From the NCBI GenBank assembly GCA_947594835.1, contig CANQEH010000008.1, positions 1 through 64,000 on the forward strand: a stretch of 64,000 nt of DNA, read 5' to 3'. The DNA is from an uncultured Acetatifactor sp. Its GTDB lineage: Bacteria > Bacillota > Clostridia > Lachnospirales > Lachnospiraceae. Both the position numbers and the translations under genes were made by a program. This document shows positions 8,702 through 17,636 of the stretch, one piece after another. Within the stretch, counting starts at the first letter, position 1, and every line of letters begins with the position of its first letter. The notes beneath the pieces were generated by a model. It ran no database searches. It was not told the origin of the DNA and was given only the letters and a program-made list of their open reading frames with translations.

Positions 8702-9032
8702 AAATGTTTTATCACATATCATTAAATATTGTGAACAGATTGAGGAAACAGTCGCTTTATTTGGTGCAGATTACAATATTTTTTGTGGAAATAACACTTT
8801 TCGGAATGCCTGTTGTATGTGTCTTTTACAGATTGGTGAGTTATCTAATTCTTTATCAGATGATTTTCGTGATGGTCATACGGCGATTCCATGGAAACAG
8901 ATTCGTGGTTTTCGGAATATAATTGCCCATGCCTACGGAACTGTTGAACCGTCTGTTGTGTGGGAGATTATTACAGCTGAATTGTCGGAATTAAAAGAAT
9001 ACTGTCACAAATGTATATCAGAGGAAAGATAG
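8682..9032 (+). CDS. hepT: HepT-like HEPN ribonuclease toxin (DUF86)
   Basis: 116-residue HEPN-domain protein. The catalytic RX4HXY motif is complete at R78-N-I-I-A-H83-A-Y85; the tyrosine is the residue AMPylated by MntA in studied pairs. The protein should cleave RNA or tRNA when free of its antitoxin. Translation is coupled to mntA through the 20-base overlap. Such pairs stabilise mobile DNA or act in phage defence; here it sits immediately before an ATPase/TOPRIM pair. Confidence 0.9.
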   Translation: MNGNRDKNVLSHIIKYCEQIEETVALFGADYNIFCGNNTFRNACCMCLLQIGELSNSLSDDFRDGHTAIPWKQIRGFRNIIAHAYGTVEPSVVWEIITAELSELKEYCHKCISEER

Positions 9033-9053
9033 AATAAATATACAAGAATTTTT

Positions 9054-9395
9054 ATGACTGCAATTTTGTGGCTTCCCAAACGGTCACGATGCTTCACTGC
9101 TTGGAAGATTGTTAAATCCAACGTGGATATTTTTTCTTTCAAATCTACACATGATGTTTCCTATGCTGCAAAGGCCAGCAGACTCACCGAAGAAGCGGAC
9201 GGTAAGCGGAGCGGGTATCAATGGGAAGAAATGCTGTTTACGCAGCTCTATGACCGCCTGGTTTATGGATTGCTGGAAGAAAGACTTAAAGGAAACGCTC
9301 AGGGCGAGGAAGAACGGCCAGAGCGTTTCTTTTTATTTCATTGCCGGAACCAGATATTTTTTATGAAAAAAAGTTGCATAAAAAATACTGAGTGA
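9054..9395 (+). other. Doubtful ORF or gene remnant
   Basis: A 113-codon frame without a ribosome binding site or recognised family. Its last third runs through a rho-independent terminator and a promoter -35, so the full frame is unlikely to be a functional gene. The middle part (SGYQWEEMLFTQLYDRLVYGLLEERLKG) reads like a piece of a real helical protein, which suggests a decayed fragment. Confidence 0.2.
9293..9337 (+). terminator. Rho-independent terminator after mntA-hepT
   Basis: AAACGCTC (9293-9300) pairs with GAGCGTTT (9321-9328), followed by CTTTTTATTT. Confidence 0.75.
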
Positions 9396-9401
9396 TATAA
9401 T
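9374..9401 (+). promoter_or_regulatory. Sigma-A type promoter of ATPase/TOPRIM pair
   Basis: TTGCAT (9374-9379) and TATAAT (9396-9401), 16-base spacer, 36 bases before the ATPase start. Confidence 0.6.
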
Positions 9402-9437
9402 AATGTTAGAGAGAAAAAAGACTTGGAGGAATGGGAT

Positions 9438-10715
9438 GTGATTATAGAGATTAGAGCAAAAAACTGTTATGCATTTGAGGATGACATTAGATTTTCAATG
9501 AAAGCAGATATGAGAAATAAAAAATTCGGATCCAATGTTCATAAAGAAAACAATTTTAATGTGCTTAAAACGGCAGGGATATATGGCCCAAACAATGCAG
9601 GAAAAACCTGTTTAATTAAGTGTATCAGGGCAATAAAAAATGTACTTTTAAATAAGAAAGATAGTTTAATGCCTAATATATTTACTGAGAGTGGTATATG
9701 TGAGTTAGGCGTAACCTTTATGTTATCTGGAAGAAAGTTTTCTTATGACTTTAAATATGACGCAGAAAAAGAAGAATATATATACGAAGCATTTTCTGAA
9801 ATATTTAAAGATCAGTATAATAATGAAAAAGAAGTCTGCTGGTTAAAAAAAGATACCATCAGGGAAAGATATGAATGCATTGATGAAACTGTGCAGACTA
9901 TGATTCCAGTTGTATCAAAAAATAATTTGCTATGTTATGTAATAGATACAAGTAAATTTGAACATATCAATGAAATGAAGCACATTCTTGTTGGATTTGC
10001 TGAGAAAGTTGATATTATCAATATGAATAACATACCTATGCAGCACACGATTGAACTTATGAAGAATAAGAATCAATTACAGCAAAAGGTTGTTGAATTC
10101 ATAAAAAATGCAGACTTGTATATGGATAACTATGAATATGTGGATATGGATAAAATACAATTGAAAACTGGTGAAGAGGATGAAAAGCCGGACGAAAAAG
10201 TACTTGATATTCCAGAAAATATTATGGATCAAATCAGACTGGTTTCCACATATAAAGGTATTCATGTGCCAAGCATGATATTTGATTCTACTGGGACAAA
10301 GAAAATTGCAGCAATGGCAGGTTATGTTATTGAGGCACTTGAACGGGGAAGGATTCTCGTCGTGGATGAGCTGGACAGCAGTATTCATTTTAAGCTTACC
10401 AGGGCCATTGTTGCGATGTTTAATAATGAATTGAATACCAGTGCGCAGTTGATATTTACCGTTCACGATATAAATCTTATGGATTGCAAGAGGCTGTTCC
10501 GAAAAGAGCAGATTTGGTTTGTCCACAAGGATGAAGAGGGCGTGTATGTATATTCACTTGCTGATTTTACTGCACAGCAGGGGGTACGGGACACGACAGA
10601 TGTAGCGGAAAAATATAGGAAGGGTGCTCTTGGAGCATTACCTGATCCAGAATTGATTTACTCGTTGCTTCGCATAAAAGGTGATGTAAAGGGGGATGCT
10701 GCCGATGCCGAATAA
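9438..10715 (+). CDS. AAA15-type ATPase of a predicted two-gene defence module
   Basis: 425-residue ATPase of the OLD/AAA15 (ABC-like) group. Walker A is G50-PNNAG-K56-T57; Walker B is ILVVD310-E311 followed by LDSSIH and a later TVHD histidine strand. A signature-like STGTKK precedes Walker B. A GTG start at 9438 is preferred because GGAGGA lies 7 bases upstream; the frame could also begin at TTG 9423. It overlaps the TOPRIM gene. An ATPase of this kind beside an RloB/TOPRIM protein is the layout of AbiL-type abortive infection and is related in concept to PARIS and OLD systems. The function is inferred from this pairing. Confidence 0.82.
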   Translation: MIIEIRAKNCYAFEDDIRFSMKADMRNKKFGSNVHKENNFNVLKTAGIYGPNNAGKTCLIKCIRAIKNVLLNKKDSLMPNIFTESGICELGVTFMLSGRKFSYDFKYDAEKEEYIYEAFSEIFKDQYNNEKEVCWLKKDTIRERYECIDETVQTMIPVVSKNNLLCYVIDTSKFEHINEMKHILVGFAEKVDIINMNNIPMQHTIELMKNKNQLQQKVVEFIKNADLYMDNYEYVDMDKIQLKTGEEDEKPDEKVLDIPENIMDQIRLVSTYKGIHVPSMIFDSTGTKKIAAMAGYVIEALERGRILVVDELDSSIHFKLTRAIVAMFNNELNTSAQLIFTVHDINLMDCKRLFRKEQIWFVHKDEEGVYVYSLADFTAQQGVRDTTDVAEKYRKGALGALPDPELIYSLLRIKGDVKGDAADAE

Positions 10716-11337
10716 GCTCCCTAAGTTTCTTGACAAGCATAAAATCTGTATTATCTGCGAAGGCAATGAGGAGTATGCGTATCTTAAACACTTGAAAGAT
10801 TTGAAAGTGTGGAACGAGCAATATGATATTTTATTAGTGAATGCCGGCGGCAATGGGAATATTCCGGCGAGGTATCAGGACAGATACCAGAATGGAGCAG
10901 ACGAACTGGTGCTTGTGTTCTGTGATACGGAAAAGAAGCCTTATGAGCAGTATGGGGATATTAAACGTAAGATCAACGAATTTCATGGCGTGGATCATGC
11001 TGCGGACAAGGTAATTATATTTGGCAATCCCTGTACGATGCAGATCATATCCAAACATTGGACAGATGAAAATTTGAAATCTCCAGCAAAGTCGGTGAAT
11101 GCTCCCTTAATTAGAGAACATACCGGGGTGGAGAATTATAAAGGCAGAGCAGATCAGATTGAACAGGTTATGAAATATGTGACGAAGGAGAATTATGTGG
11201 ATATGCGCCAGCGGGTGAGAAATCTGGAGAAGGATGATTCTGCTGCTGGAAGCAGTAATTTTGGAAAGTTTATACAGTTGTTTGAAAGTGATGACAGCAG
11301 ATGGATTGAGGAAATGAATGGATCATTAGAAAGGTAG
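10705..11337 (+). CDS. RloB/AbiLii-like TOPRIM nuclease partner
   Basis: 210-residue protein with a TOPRIM-like core: strand ICIICE19-G-N-E-E near the N-terminus and LVLVFCD74-T-E76, matching the Glu and DxD/E metal-binding positions of RloB/AbiLii proteins. I chose ATG at 10705 because a GGGGG tract lies 9 bases before it; ATG at 10696 has no spacing to that tract. It overlaps the ATPase gene by 11 bases, so the two are coupled. It likely acts as the effector nuclease controlled by the ATPase, by analogy with AbiL, Gabija and PARIS. A direct family assignment needs a profile search. Confidence 0.7.
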   Translation: MPNKLPKFLDKHKICIICEGNEEYAYLKHLKDLKVWNEQYDILLVNAGGNGNIPARYQDRYQNGADELVLVFCDTEKKPYEQYGDIKRKINEFHGVDHAADKVIIFGNPCTMQIISKHWTDENLKSPAKSVNAPLIREHTGVENYKGRADQIEQVMKYVTKENYVDMRQRVRNLEKDDSAAGSSNFGKFIQLFESDDSRWIEEMNGSLER

Positions 11338-11371
11338 ATTTTTTAGGCATCCGGAGCAGGGAATTTGAGGA

Positions 11372-11399
11372 TTGTAAAACATAAGAAATGTGTTAGAAT
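11372..11399 (+). promoter_or_regulatory. Likely promoter of the DUF1189 gene
   Basis: TTGTAA (11372-11377) and TAGAAT (11394-11399) with a 16-base spacer, 63 bases before the start codon. Confidence 0.45.
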
Positions 11400-11461
11400 A
11401 TCCCTAGGGGAACAAAGCGGGAACTGCTTTGGGATCCGGCAAAAAAAGGGAGGGGATTGCC

Positions 11462-12265
11462 ATGAATGTGTTCAAAGAGATGTCTTTATCCATTTACAGC
11501 TATGAAAGCTACCGGGAATTTTTGAAAAATAAGAAGGGCAAGGTGTTTGGCTACGCCCTGCTTCTCATGTTTTTGTATTTTCTTATCGCCTGGTTCCTTC
11601 CCGGAATGATCAGCCTGGGGCTGCCCTCGGAGATGGCCCGGGAGATCCGGGAAAACGTGCCGGATTTTGAGCTGGAAGACGGCAGGCTCTGGGTGGAGCG
11701 GCCTTTTGAAATCGATGCAGACACCACCTATATCTACGCAGACACCGGGGAAAGCCTGGGCGATGTTTCCCAGATTGCGCAGCAGCTTGCCCCTTATCAG
11801 ACTGCTTTGCTGATGGACTCCAGCCAGATGATCGTAAAAAGCCAGGGGTCGGTGCAGGCCCTGTCCTTTTCCGCTCTGGATCTGGAACTGGACAGAGAGG
11901 ATCTGGTGGAACTGATCCCGATGCTCTATGTGGGCGCACTGGTAGGGATGGTTTTTTTGTATGTGTGGATCACGGCATTGTTTTTCCTGGGCGTTTTGTT
12001 CGTAGCGCTGCTTGGGATGATTGTGGCGACCACCATGCATTATGAGCTGACCTTCGGGCAGCTGTATCTTCTGGCGATTTACAGCAGGACGCTGCCATTG
12101 CTCATCAAGGCGGTGCTCTCTTTCCTGCCCATCCATATCCCGGCTTTCTGGGTAATCAATTTTGGGCTGTCCCTGCTCCTCCTTGCCCTGGCTATCCGCA
12201 AGATGAAGGAACAGCCTGCGGAGGGGCCGTATAACGCGCCTCCCATGGAGGGGATGGGGCAATGA
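11462..12265 (+). CDS. DUF1189-like integral membrane protein
   Basis: 267-residue membrane protein. The N-terminal stretch SIYSYESYREFLKNKKGKVFGYALLL, one helix, a soluble extracytoplasmic segment of about 110 residues, then three or four helices match the layout of DUF1189 proteins. The function of the family is unknown; some are linked to envelope stress. ATG at 11462 follows GGGAGGGG. The stop overlaps the next start (ATGA), so it is coupled to the histidine phosphatase. Confidence 0.7.
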   Translation: MNVFKEMSLSIYSYESYREFLKNKKGKVFGYALLLMFLYFLIAWFLPGMISLGLPSEMAREIRENVPDFELEDGRLWVERPFEIDADTTYIYADTGESLGDVSQIAQQLAPYQTALLMDSSQMIVKSQGSVQALSFSALDLELDREDLVELIPMLYVGALVGMVFLYVWITALFFLGVLFVALLGMIVATTMHYELTFGQLYLLAIYSRTLPLLIKAVLSFLPIHIPAFWVINFGLSLLLLALAIRKMKEQPAEGPYNAPPMEGMGQ

Positions 12266-12993
12266 AATTGTTGTTTATCAGGCACGGCGACCCGGACTAC
12301 AGCGTGGATTCCCTGACGGAAAAGGGATGGAGGGAGGCGGCGTATCTTGCCGAGCGATTGGCCCGGATAGATGCCCGGGCATATTATGTCTCGCCCCTTG
12401 GCCGGGCGAAAGACACGGCTTCCCTCACCATGAAGGCTGTGGGAAAAACTGCGGTAGAGTGTGAGTGGCTGCGGGAGTTTGCCCCCCGTATCCACAGGCC
12501 GGATACCCCGGATGGGATGCAGATCGCCTGGGACTGGCTGCCGCAGGATTGGCTTGGGGAGGAGCGCTTTTTTGACCACAGGCGCTGGTATGAGCCTCAG
12601 GCCTTTGCAGAGGCTAAGGTACAGGCGGAGTATCAGTGGGTGACCTCTCAGCTGGATCTCCTTTTGGCCGGGTATGGCTATCGGCGGGAGGGAGACTTTT
12701 ACCGGGTGGAGCAGCCCAACAACGACACCATTTTGTTTTTCTGCCATTTCGGGGTGACCTGTGTGCTGTTGGGGCATCTCTTGCACGTCTCGCCCATGGT
12801 GCTCTGGCATGGGTTCTGCGCCGCGCCCACTTCCGTGACCACGGTGATCACGGAGGAGCGCCGCAAGGGCATCGCTTCTTTCCGGGTCAACGCGTTCGGC
12901 GATATCTCCCATCTGTACGCAAAGGGAGAGCCCCCCGCCTTTGCCGCCCGGTTCTGCGAGTGCTATGACAATGAGGGGGAGCGGCGGGACTGA
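12262..12993 (+). CDS. Histidine phosphatase family protein
   Basis: 243-residue member of the phosphoglycerate mutase/phosphatase superfamily. The RHG motif with the phospho-accepting histidine is at residues 7-9 (FIRHGDPDYS); the second catalytic region is FFCHFGVTCVLLGHL with its histidine. The long insert between them suggests a small-molecule phosphatase rather than a glycolytic mutase; the substrate cannot be named. Overlaps the DUF1189 gene by four bases. Confidence 0.85.
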   Translation: MKLLFIRHGDPDYSVDSLTEKGWREAAYLAERLARIDARAYYVSPLGRAKDTASLTMKAVGKTAVECEWLREFAPRIHRPDTPDGMQIAWDWLPQDWLGEERFFDHRRWYEPQAFAEAKVQAEYQWVTSQLDLLLAGYGYRREGDFYRVEQPNNDTILFFCHFGVTCVLLGHLLHVSPMVLWHGFCAAPTSVTTVITEERRKGIASFRVNAFGDISHLYAKGEPPAFAARFCECYDNEGERRD

Positions 12994-13258
12994 GAGGCTC
13001 TTTCGGCAGCAGTTCCGCGTGTTTCTTTCAGGCTTCCGCATTGCTTGTCGTCAACGGGGTTCAGCCATTGAAGGGAGCTGTTTTCTGTAGGCACTTCGGT
13101 TTGAAGTTTGTCTTTCTCTGTCAGATCCGGCTCTGGCTCGTTCTATACATTTTTTGCCAGACGGAACACCGCCCATGCTGGCCTCTGTTTTTCGGCAACG
13201 AATGGTAGGGATAGATACCAAACAGAAACGGGAAGAAGGGGAAAATAAAATCCTGTCT

Positions 13259-13280
13259 CCCGGACGCTGTCATGTCCGGG
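13259..13280. terminator. Hairpin at the end of the XRE gene
   Basis: CCCGGAC (13259-13265) pairs with GTCCGGG (13274-13280); the minus-strand XRE stop codon lies in its loop side. T-rich tracts follow on both strands, so it may end transcription in both directions between the two convergent genes. The 265 bases between 12994 and 13258 hold nothing else I can identify. Confidence 0.55.
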
Positions 13281-14094
13281 AAATCTTTTTCTTAGCGTAG
13301 TCACAAAGAAAAGAAACAAATGCCAATATCAGCAATATAAAGATAGACAACATATCCCATACGTCAAAAACAGGCACCTCTATCATTTTTGACAGCAGTA
13401 CATTGACAATCACCACGAATGGAATAGCGAACAAAAAAGTTGTTCCGAAAGCGATTAACTTTCTTGTTTTCCCAATGTGGTGAAAAATTGCAGCTATGAT
13501 CCATAAGAAAACGATGGAGGCCACTGCCACTACTGTCCCAACTGAAAATACTTCTTTTACTTTTATCAATTTGCTTAGCAAATACAAATAGGGAATGATA
13601 AAAACACTTAATGATATTAAACTTACCATAACACCCTTTTTCCCCAATATAATACTTGGAAAAGATATCACCCATGCAAAAACAATGGAACTGACCGGGA
13701 TGAGTGACCATGTTAAATTATGAGATATTGCAATATTGCAAATGAGACATACCATAATCCCTATGAAAAGGGTTACTGAAAACAAAATTGAAATAACCAC
13801 ATTTTTGGTCATGTTATTTTCATCTTTCCTTTTCAAAGCAATCAAATTTTCATCTGCCTTTTTTTCAAAACTTTCCATGTCAATTTTTTCCCCACTTAAC
13901 AACTCGTTTACTGTGATTCCCAATATTTCGCAAAGCTCTAACATGATAGATGAATCGGGCATACTTTTACCTGTCTCCCATTTGGATACCGCCCGATCTG
14001 TAATGTTCAATTTTTCTGCCAGCTGCGCCTGAGTCAGCTTTTTCTCTTTGCGACATTTGGCAATGAATTTTCCGATCTCTGTCTGATTCATCAT
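13270..14094 (-). CDS. Membrane-bound XRE-family regulator
   Basis: 274 residues. Residues about 5-60 form a Cro/CI-type helix-turn-helix (FIAKCRKEKKLTQAQLAEKL then DRAVSKWETGKSMPD), followed by a charged linker and five or six hydrophobic helices. This architecture is that of membrane-tethered regulators seen in Firmicutes that sense the envelope. AAGGA lies 5 bases before ATG at 14094; the ORF extension to 14184 is not supported. An inverted repeat 65 bases upstream (14159-14191) is a candidate own operator. Confidence 0.85.
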   Translation of the reverse strand: MMNQTEIGKFIAKCRKEKKLTQAQLAEKLNITDRAVSKWETGKSMPDSSIMLELCEILGITVNELLSGEKIDMESFEKKADENLIALKRKDENNMTKNVVISILFSVTLFIGIMVCLICNIAISHNLTWSLIPVSSIVFAWVISFPSIILGKKGVMVSLISLSVFIIPYLYLLSKLIKVKEVFSVGTVVAVASIVFLWIIAAIFHHIGKTRKLIAFGTTFLFAIPFVVIVNVLLSKMIEVPVFDVWDMLSIFILLILAFVSFLCDYAKKKISRT

Positions 14095-14158
14095 TTTTCC
14101 TTTCAAACTTTTTCTTTCACTTTGAACGATACGCCTAACTATGTGTTTTTCACACGAA

Positions 14159-14191
14159 CCAATGGTTGGATGGGGGAGATTCAACCACTGG
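14159..14191. promoter_or_regulatory. Inverted repeat upstream of XRE gene
   Basis: CCAATGGTTG (14159-14168) and CAACCACTGG (14182-14191) match at nine of ten positions with a 13-base spacer. The position upstream of the XRE start fits an operator for autoregulation. Confidence 0.5.
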
Positions 14192-14707
14192 TTGGGAAAT
14201 TTTTTGCCGTTTTCTGTATCATTTTAGCATACGGATGTGCATTTTTCTATCTTGGACTTTCGACAGTGTAGGATTTTCGACATATGAAAAATGAATGAGA
14301 GGGAGTCCGTAATGTTTGTCTTTGGGTCTTTCATTTCTGTGGTTCGGAATGGTGTGATGCTGGCGGTCTATCGCCTGTTTTTAGGTTATGCGTTTTGGGG
14401 TATGCGGCAGAATGGGTGCAGAAACGCCTGCCGAGGCGGCAGCAGGGATGCTGTGGGCTTCCCTGTCAAAATGATGCAAGAGGAACCATGCAGTTATATT
14501 AGAAAGTCTAAATCATTTCAAGAGTGTGAAGAAATGTCAAATAACAAAATACAATCCATCCGCCACGGCAGGATATTGAAGAGTTCCAGAAAAGCCTGTA
14601 AAATCAATAGTTTCATGTCGAACGAAGGCGTTTGCTGCACTACTATATCATTTGGGCAACAGGCTTGATATAGCAGCGTTTTAAAATTTGACAACTCAGA
14701 AACGGCC
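14192..14707. other. Intergenic stretch, no supported gene
   Basis: About 500 bases between the divergent XRE and AlbA_2 genes. A 125-codon frame at 14291-14668 has no ribosome binding site, odd composition and no family resemblance. I see nothing functional apart from the sites annotated separately. Confidence 0.4.
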
Positions 14708-14762
14708 AGAAAATCAATCGTAAAAAAATACGATTGATTTTCTACACGCTTTTGCGTATAAT
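14708..14762 (+). promoter_or_regulatory. Promoter overlapped by a perfect 15-bp inverted repeat
   Basis: Arms at 14708-14722 and 14729-14743 are exact complements (core AAAATCAATCGTA) separated by AAAAAA. The -35 TTGATT (14734-14739) lies inside the right arm; TATAAT is at 14757-14762 with a 17-base spacer. A protein bound to the repeat would block the -35, so it is probably an operator, perhaps for the AlbA_2 protein itself. Confidence 0.65.
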
Positions 14763-14795
14763 AAAAGCAATAAAATGAAAAAGGAAGTATGGTGT

Positions 14796-16067
14796 ATGCG
14801 TGAAACAAGGACAACAGAGTTTAAAGAAAAAATTACAAATACATTTTTAAAAACTGTAAGTGCCTTTTCAAATTACGACGGAGGAGAAATCTTTTTTGGC
14901 ATTGACGATAATGGTAATATCAAGGGATTGCCAGATGTCAGACAAGCGTGTCTGGATATTGAAAATAAAGTGAATGACAGTATTACTCCCCAGCCTGATT
15001 ACACATTGGAATTGCAGAATCATGACAGAACGATAAAGCTGACTGTAAAAAGTGGAACTCAAAAGCCATATTTATATAAATCCAAAGCATACAAACGCAA
15101 TGACACTGCGACAATAGAAGTTGATACACTGGAATTGTCAAGACTGATTTTGGAGGGGAAAAACATTAGGTTTGAAGAATTGCCGTGCGAAGATCAGGAA
15201 CTGACTTTTGATATTTTATGCCAAAAATTAAAGGAATGTATTCAGATTGAAACCTTTAATCAGGATACTTTAAAAACGCTGAATTTATATAACAGTGCCG
15301 TTGGATATAATAATGCTGCCGGTATTTTAGCGGATAAAAATCACTTTCCGGGAATTGATATTGTGAAGTTCGGTGAAAACATCAGTGTAATCCATAAGAG
15401 AGCGACATTTGACAAGATATCCATTCTGTCAGTATATGAAAAAACATTGGAGGTATTTAAAGACTATTATCAATACGAAGAAATACGAGGTTTTGATCGA
15501 AAGAAGGTAGAAAAAATACCTGAAGCTGCATTTAGAGAAGCAATCGCAAACGCATTGATCCACAGAGTATGGGATGTGGAGTCACAGATCAAGGTTTCGA
15601 TGTTCGATGACAGAATAGAAATTATTTCGCCGGGCGGGCTGCCCTCCGGGATCACGGAAAATGAGTATTTAGCGGGGAAGCTTTCCGTTCTGAGAAATAG
15701 AAATCTGGCCAATGTATTTTACAGACTGGGACTTGTTGAAATATTCGGTACGGGAATTACACGAATCAAACAACTCTATGAAAAGGGATTAAAACAGCCG
15801 GAATTTGAATTTTCGGAAAATGCAATTAAGATTGTACTTCCGGTTTTTGAGGAAGATTTGAATTTAACGGAAGACGAGAGAAAAATATATAAGATTTTAA
15901 GCAGGACAATGTTGAAATCAATCAGTGAAATTACTCCTTATGCTGGGTTTGGCAAATCAAAGACAATACAGCTTTTGAAAGAGATGAACAAAAAAGGTGT
16001 TGTGAAAATTGAAGGCAGGGGACGAGGTACAAAGTATGTGATAAAGGAATCAGTTAGGGGAAATTGA
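14796..16067 (+). CDS. AlbA_2-domain protein with ATP-binding-like and winged-helix regions
   Basis: 423-residue protein of the group often labelled putative DNA-binding or RecG-like. The N-terminal AlbA_2 domain shows TTEFKEK then YDGGEIFFGIDDNGNIKG. A GHKL-like core follows (FREAIANALIHR, then IEIISPGGLPSG, and FGTGITRIKQL), and the C-terminus looks like a winged helix (SKTIQLLKEMNKKGVVKIEGRGRG). These proteins are commonly found in accessory regions and are thought to be regulators; their biochemical role is unsettled. AAGGA precedes ATG at 14796 by about 10 bases; the ATG at 14775 lies before that signal. Confidence 0.82.
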   Translation: MRETRTTEFKEKITNTFLKTVSAFSNYDGGEIFFGIDDNGNIKGLPDVRQACLDIENKVNDSITPQPDYTLELQNHDRTIKLTVKSGTQKPYLYKSKAYKRNDTATIEVDTLELSRLILEGKNIRFEELPCEDQELTFDILCQKLKECIQIETFNQDTLKTLNLYNSAVGYNNAAGILADKNHFPGIDIVKFGENISVIHKRATFDKISILSVYEKTLEVFKDYYQYEEIRGFDRKKVEKIPEAAFREAIANALIHRVWDVESQIKVSMFDDRIEIISPGGLPSGITENEYLAGKLSVLRNRNLANVFYRLGLVEIFGTGITRIKQLYEKGLKQPEFEFSENAIKIVLPVFEEDLNLTEDERKIYKILSRTMLKSISEITPYAGFGKSKTIQLLKEMNKKGVVKIEGRGRGTKYVIKESVRGN

Positions 16068-16147
16068 ACGGGTAGAAGATTTGCGCAAAATATGACTAAA
16101 TGAGGCAAGGGATTTTACGGTATGGCTTGCTCAGGATGAGAATCTGT

Positions 16148-16545
16148 TTAGCCTATGGTACAAAGTTTTCCCCTGAGAACATAACCGATTTTCTCATAAC
16201 AGGCATTTGACGCAGCGTAATCAGCATCCGTATAAAGCATAGGCATATATCCTGTGTCCTTCGCTATTTTAGATACTTGATAAACAAGATTTTCCGCATA
16301 GTGCATTCTTCGGTATTCCTCATGCGTAAACACCAAACCGATGCCCGCCAGATCGCCATTTGGCCTGAGGCTGCAAACGGACACGCTTTTGCCCTCTTTA
16401 TTTCTCCAAATATAATTGTTGCCGCATCTTATGGCTTCCTCCGCTTTGCGGCGGTATGCTGCGGGACTATCCTGATCTATCCCGGTTTCTTTATGGAAAA
16501 AATCCATGTAAACGCATGGGGGCGGCGCCTGGTTTACAGTTGCTT
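16148..16545 (-). pseudogene. 5'-truncated GNAT acetyltransferase
   Basis: The intact frame (16507-16148) encodes 119 residues matching only the C-terminal half of a GNAT N-acetyltransferase: the acetyl-CoA loop region VFTHEEYRRMHYAENLV and the final YTDADYAASNACYEKIGY. The same frame stays open upstream to a stop near 16551, reading NQAPPPCVYMDFFHKETG, which looks like the remaining middle of the protein. The N-terminal domain is missing, and the CPBP gene begins its stop only a few bases away, so a deletion or recombination joined the two. Confidence 0.55.
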
Positions 16546-16554
16546 TTGGCTACG

Positions 16555-17382
16555 TCATTTGTGCTGTATCTTTTTTCGAGAAATAACCAAAACAAATAGC
16601 AACGATAAAATATTTGATAAGGTTATTCTGATTATCATCAATTCATCTGCGCCTGTTTCTGTCACCGTATGTAAGGCATTGCCAATGAAATTGTTAAATA
16701 AATGTTCTGATGCGCCTGTCCAGAGCGTTCCAGTCAATGCAGCACACATACCCCATTCATAGGCTAAAATTCCGGACAACAGTATATATCCTATGCCCAT
16801 AAAAACTGCCGCAGCGATATTCATGGAACCGTCAAGCACAGGATTTATTACGTTGGTAATATGCCATATTCCAAAAAGCAGAGCCTGGATGATATTAGCT
16901 GTCTTTTGAGAATAGCACTGCATACCAATTTTATAAAACAATCCTCTAAACAGCCCTTCTTCTGCCCAGACATTGACCATGTTGCCAATAATACACACTA
17001 TTACTGCCAGCAAGGAGCTGCCATTAGTGTGTGTCTGCGTCAGTGAAAAATTTGTAATGTAAAATTGTAAGGACGGGTGTTTTCCCATTCCAAACAGCAC
17101 AATAAATTCTGTAACATAAGAGAGAAAAAAGGTGCTTATTCCAAGAGCAAGACCATATTTCAAACCCGTAAAGAAACCTTCCCTTGAAAAGCCCAGATCA
17201 CGCCAATTCGACTTGAGCATATCCAATGCAATCCATATCAGCAAAATGCAGCAGATTTTATGTAATATATTTTCGCAAATCCATGTCTGGTCGGTTTTTA
17301 CAAAAATAATTTCTATTGTTCTGACTATCATTAACAAAAGAAATATTAAACTGATTACATTGATTGTTTTTCTTTTTCCCAT
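16555..17382 (-). CDS. CPBP family intramembrane metalloprotease
   Basis: 275 residues with about eight hydrophobic helices. The Abi/CAAX-protease motifs are present: EEGLFRGLFY (EExxxR) and FGIWHIT with its metal-binding histidine. Bacterial members of this family protect against self-made bacteriocins or process membrane peptides. The start at 17382 follows AGGGG supplied by leader repeat copy B; an extension to 17418 merely translates the repeat. It is divergent from the Bce-type resistance module, so both may deal with antimicrobial peptides; this link is inference. Confidence 0.85.
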   Translation of the reverse strand: MGKRKTINVISLIFLLLMIVRTIEIIFVKTDQTWICENILHKICCILLIWIALDMLKSNWRDLGFSREGFFTGLKYGLALGISTFFLSYVTEFIVLFGMGKHPSLQFYITNFSLTQTHTNGSSLLAVIVCIIGNMVNVWAEEGLFRGLFYKIGMQCYSQKTANIIQALLFGIWHITNVINPVLDGSMNIAAAVFMGIGYILLSGILAYEWGMCAALTGTLWTGASEHLFNNFIGNALHTVTETGADELMIIRITLSNILSLLFVLVISRKKIQHK

Positions 17383-17385
17383 TTT

Positions 17386-17472
17386 TACACCCCTAGCGTG
17401 CCTTAGCACGCACACCAAGAGGGTGTGTAAACACCCCTCTTTTTAGAATTTGACAGTTTACTTTCAAACTTT
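17386..17472 (-). repeat. Leader mini-repeat, copy B
   Basis: Read on the minus strand: palindrome TTTGAAAGT-AA-ACTGTCAAA, a middle hairpin (GAGGGGTGT/ACACCCTC), hairpin GCGTGC/GCACGC, then AGGGGTGTAA and the CPBP start codon. Shares its first palindrome and its 3' part with copy C at 36267, in the same order. Confidence 0.65.
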
Positions 17473-17636
17473 CCCTTCTGAATCATTTTGGCAGTTGCCT
17501 TTTTATTTGCAGACTTGATTTTTGTTTCAGGTTTTCAATATCAAATATGATATGCAGCCAAATAAACATCAACAATGATATTATCATAAAAAAGTATACG
17601 CAACAAGAGGAACCCATTATGATTCTCCAATATGGC

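Noticed and set aside
14291-14668. 125-codon plus-strand frame
   Set aside because: No ribosome binding site, mixed composition and no recognised domain; it precedes the real operator and promoter.
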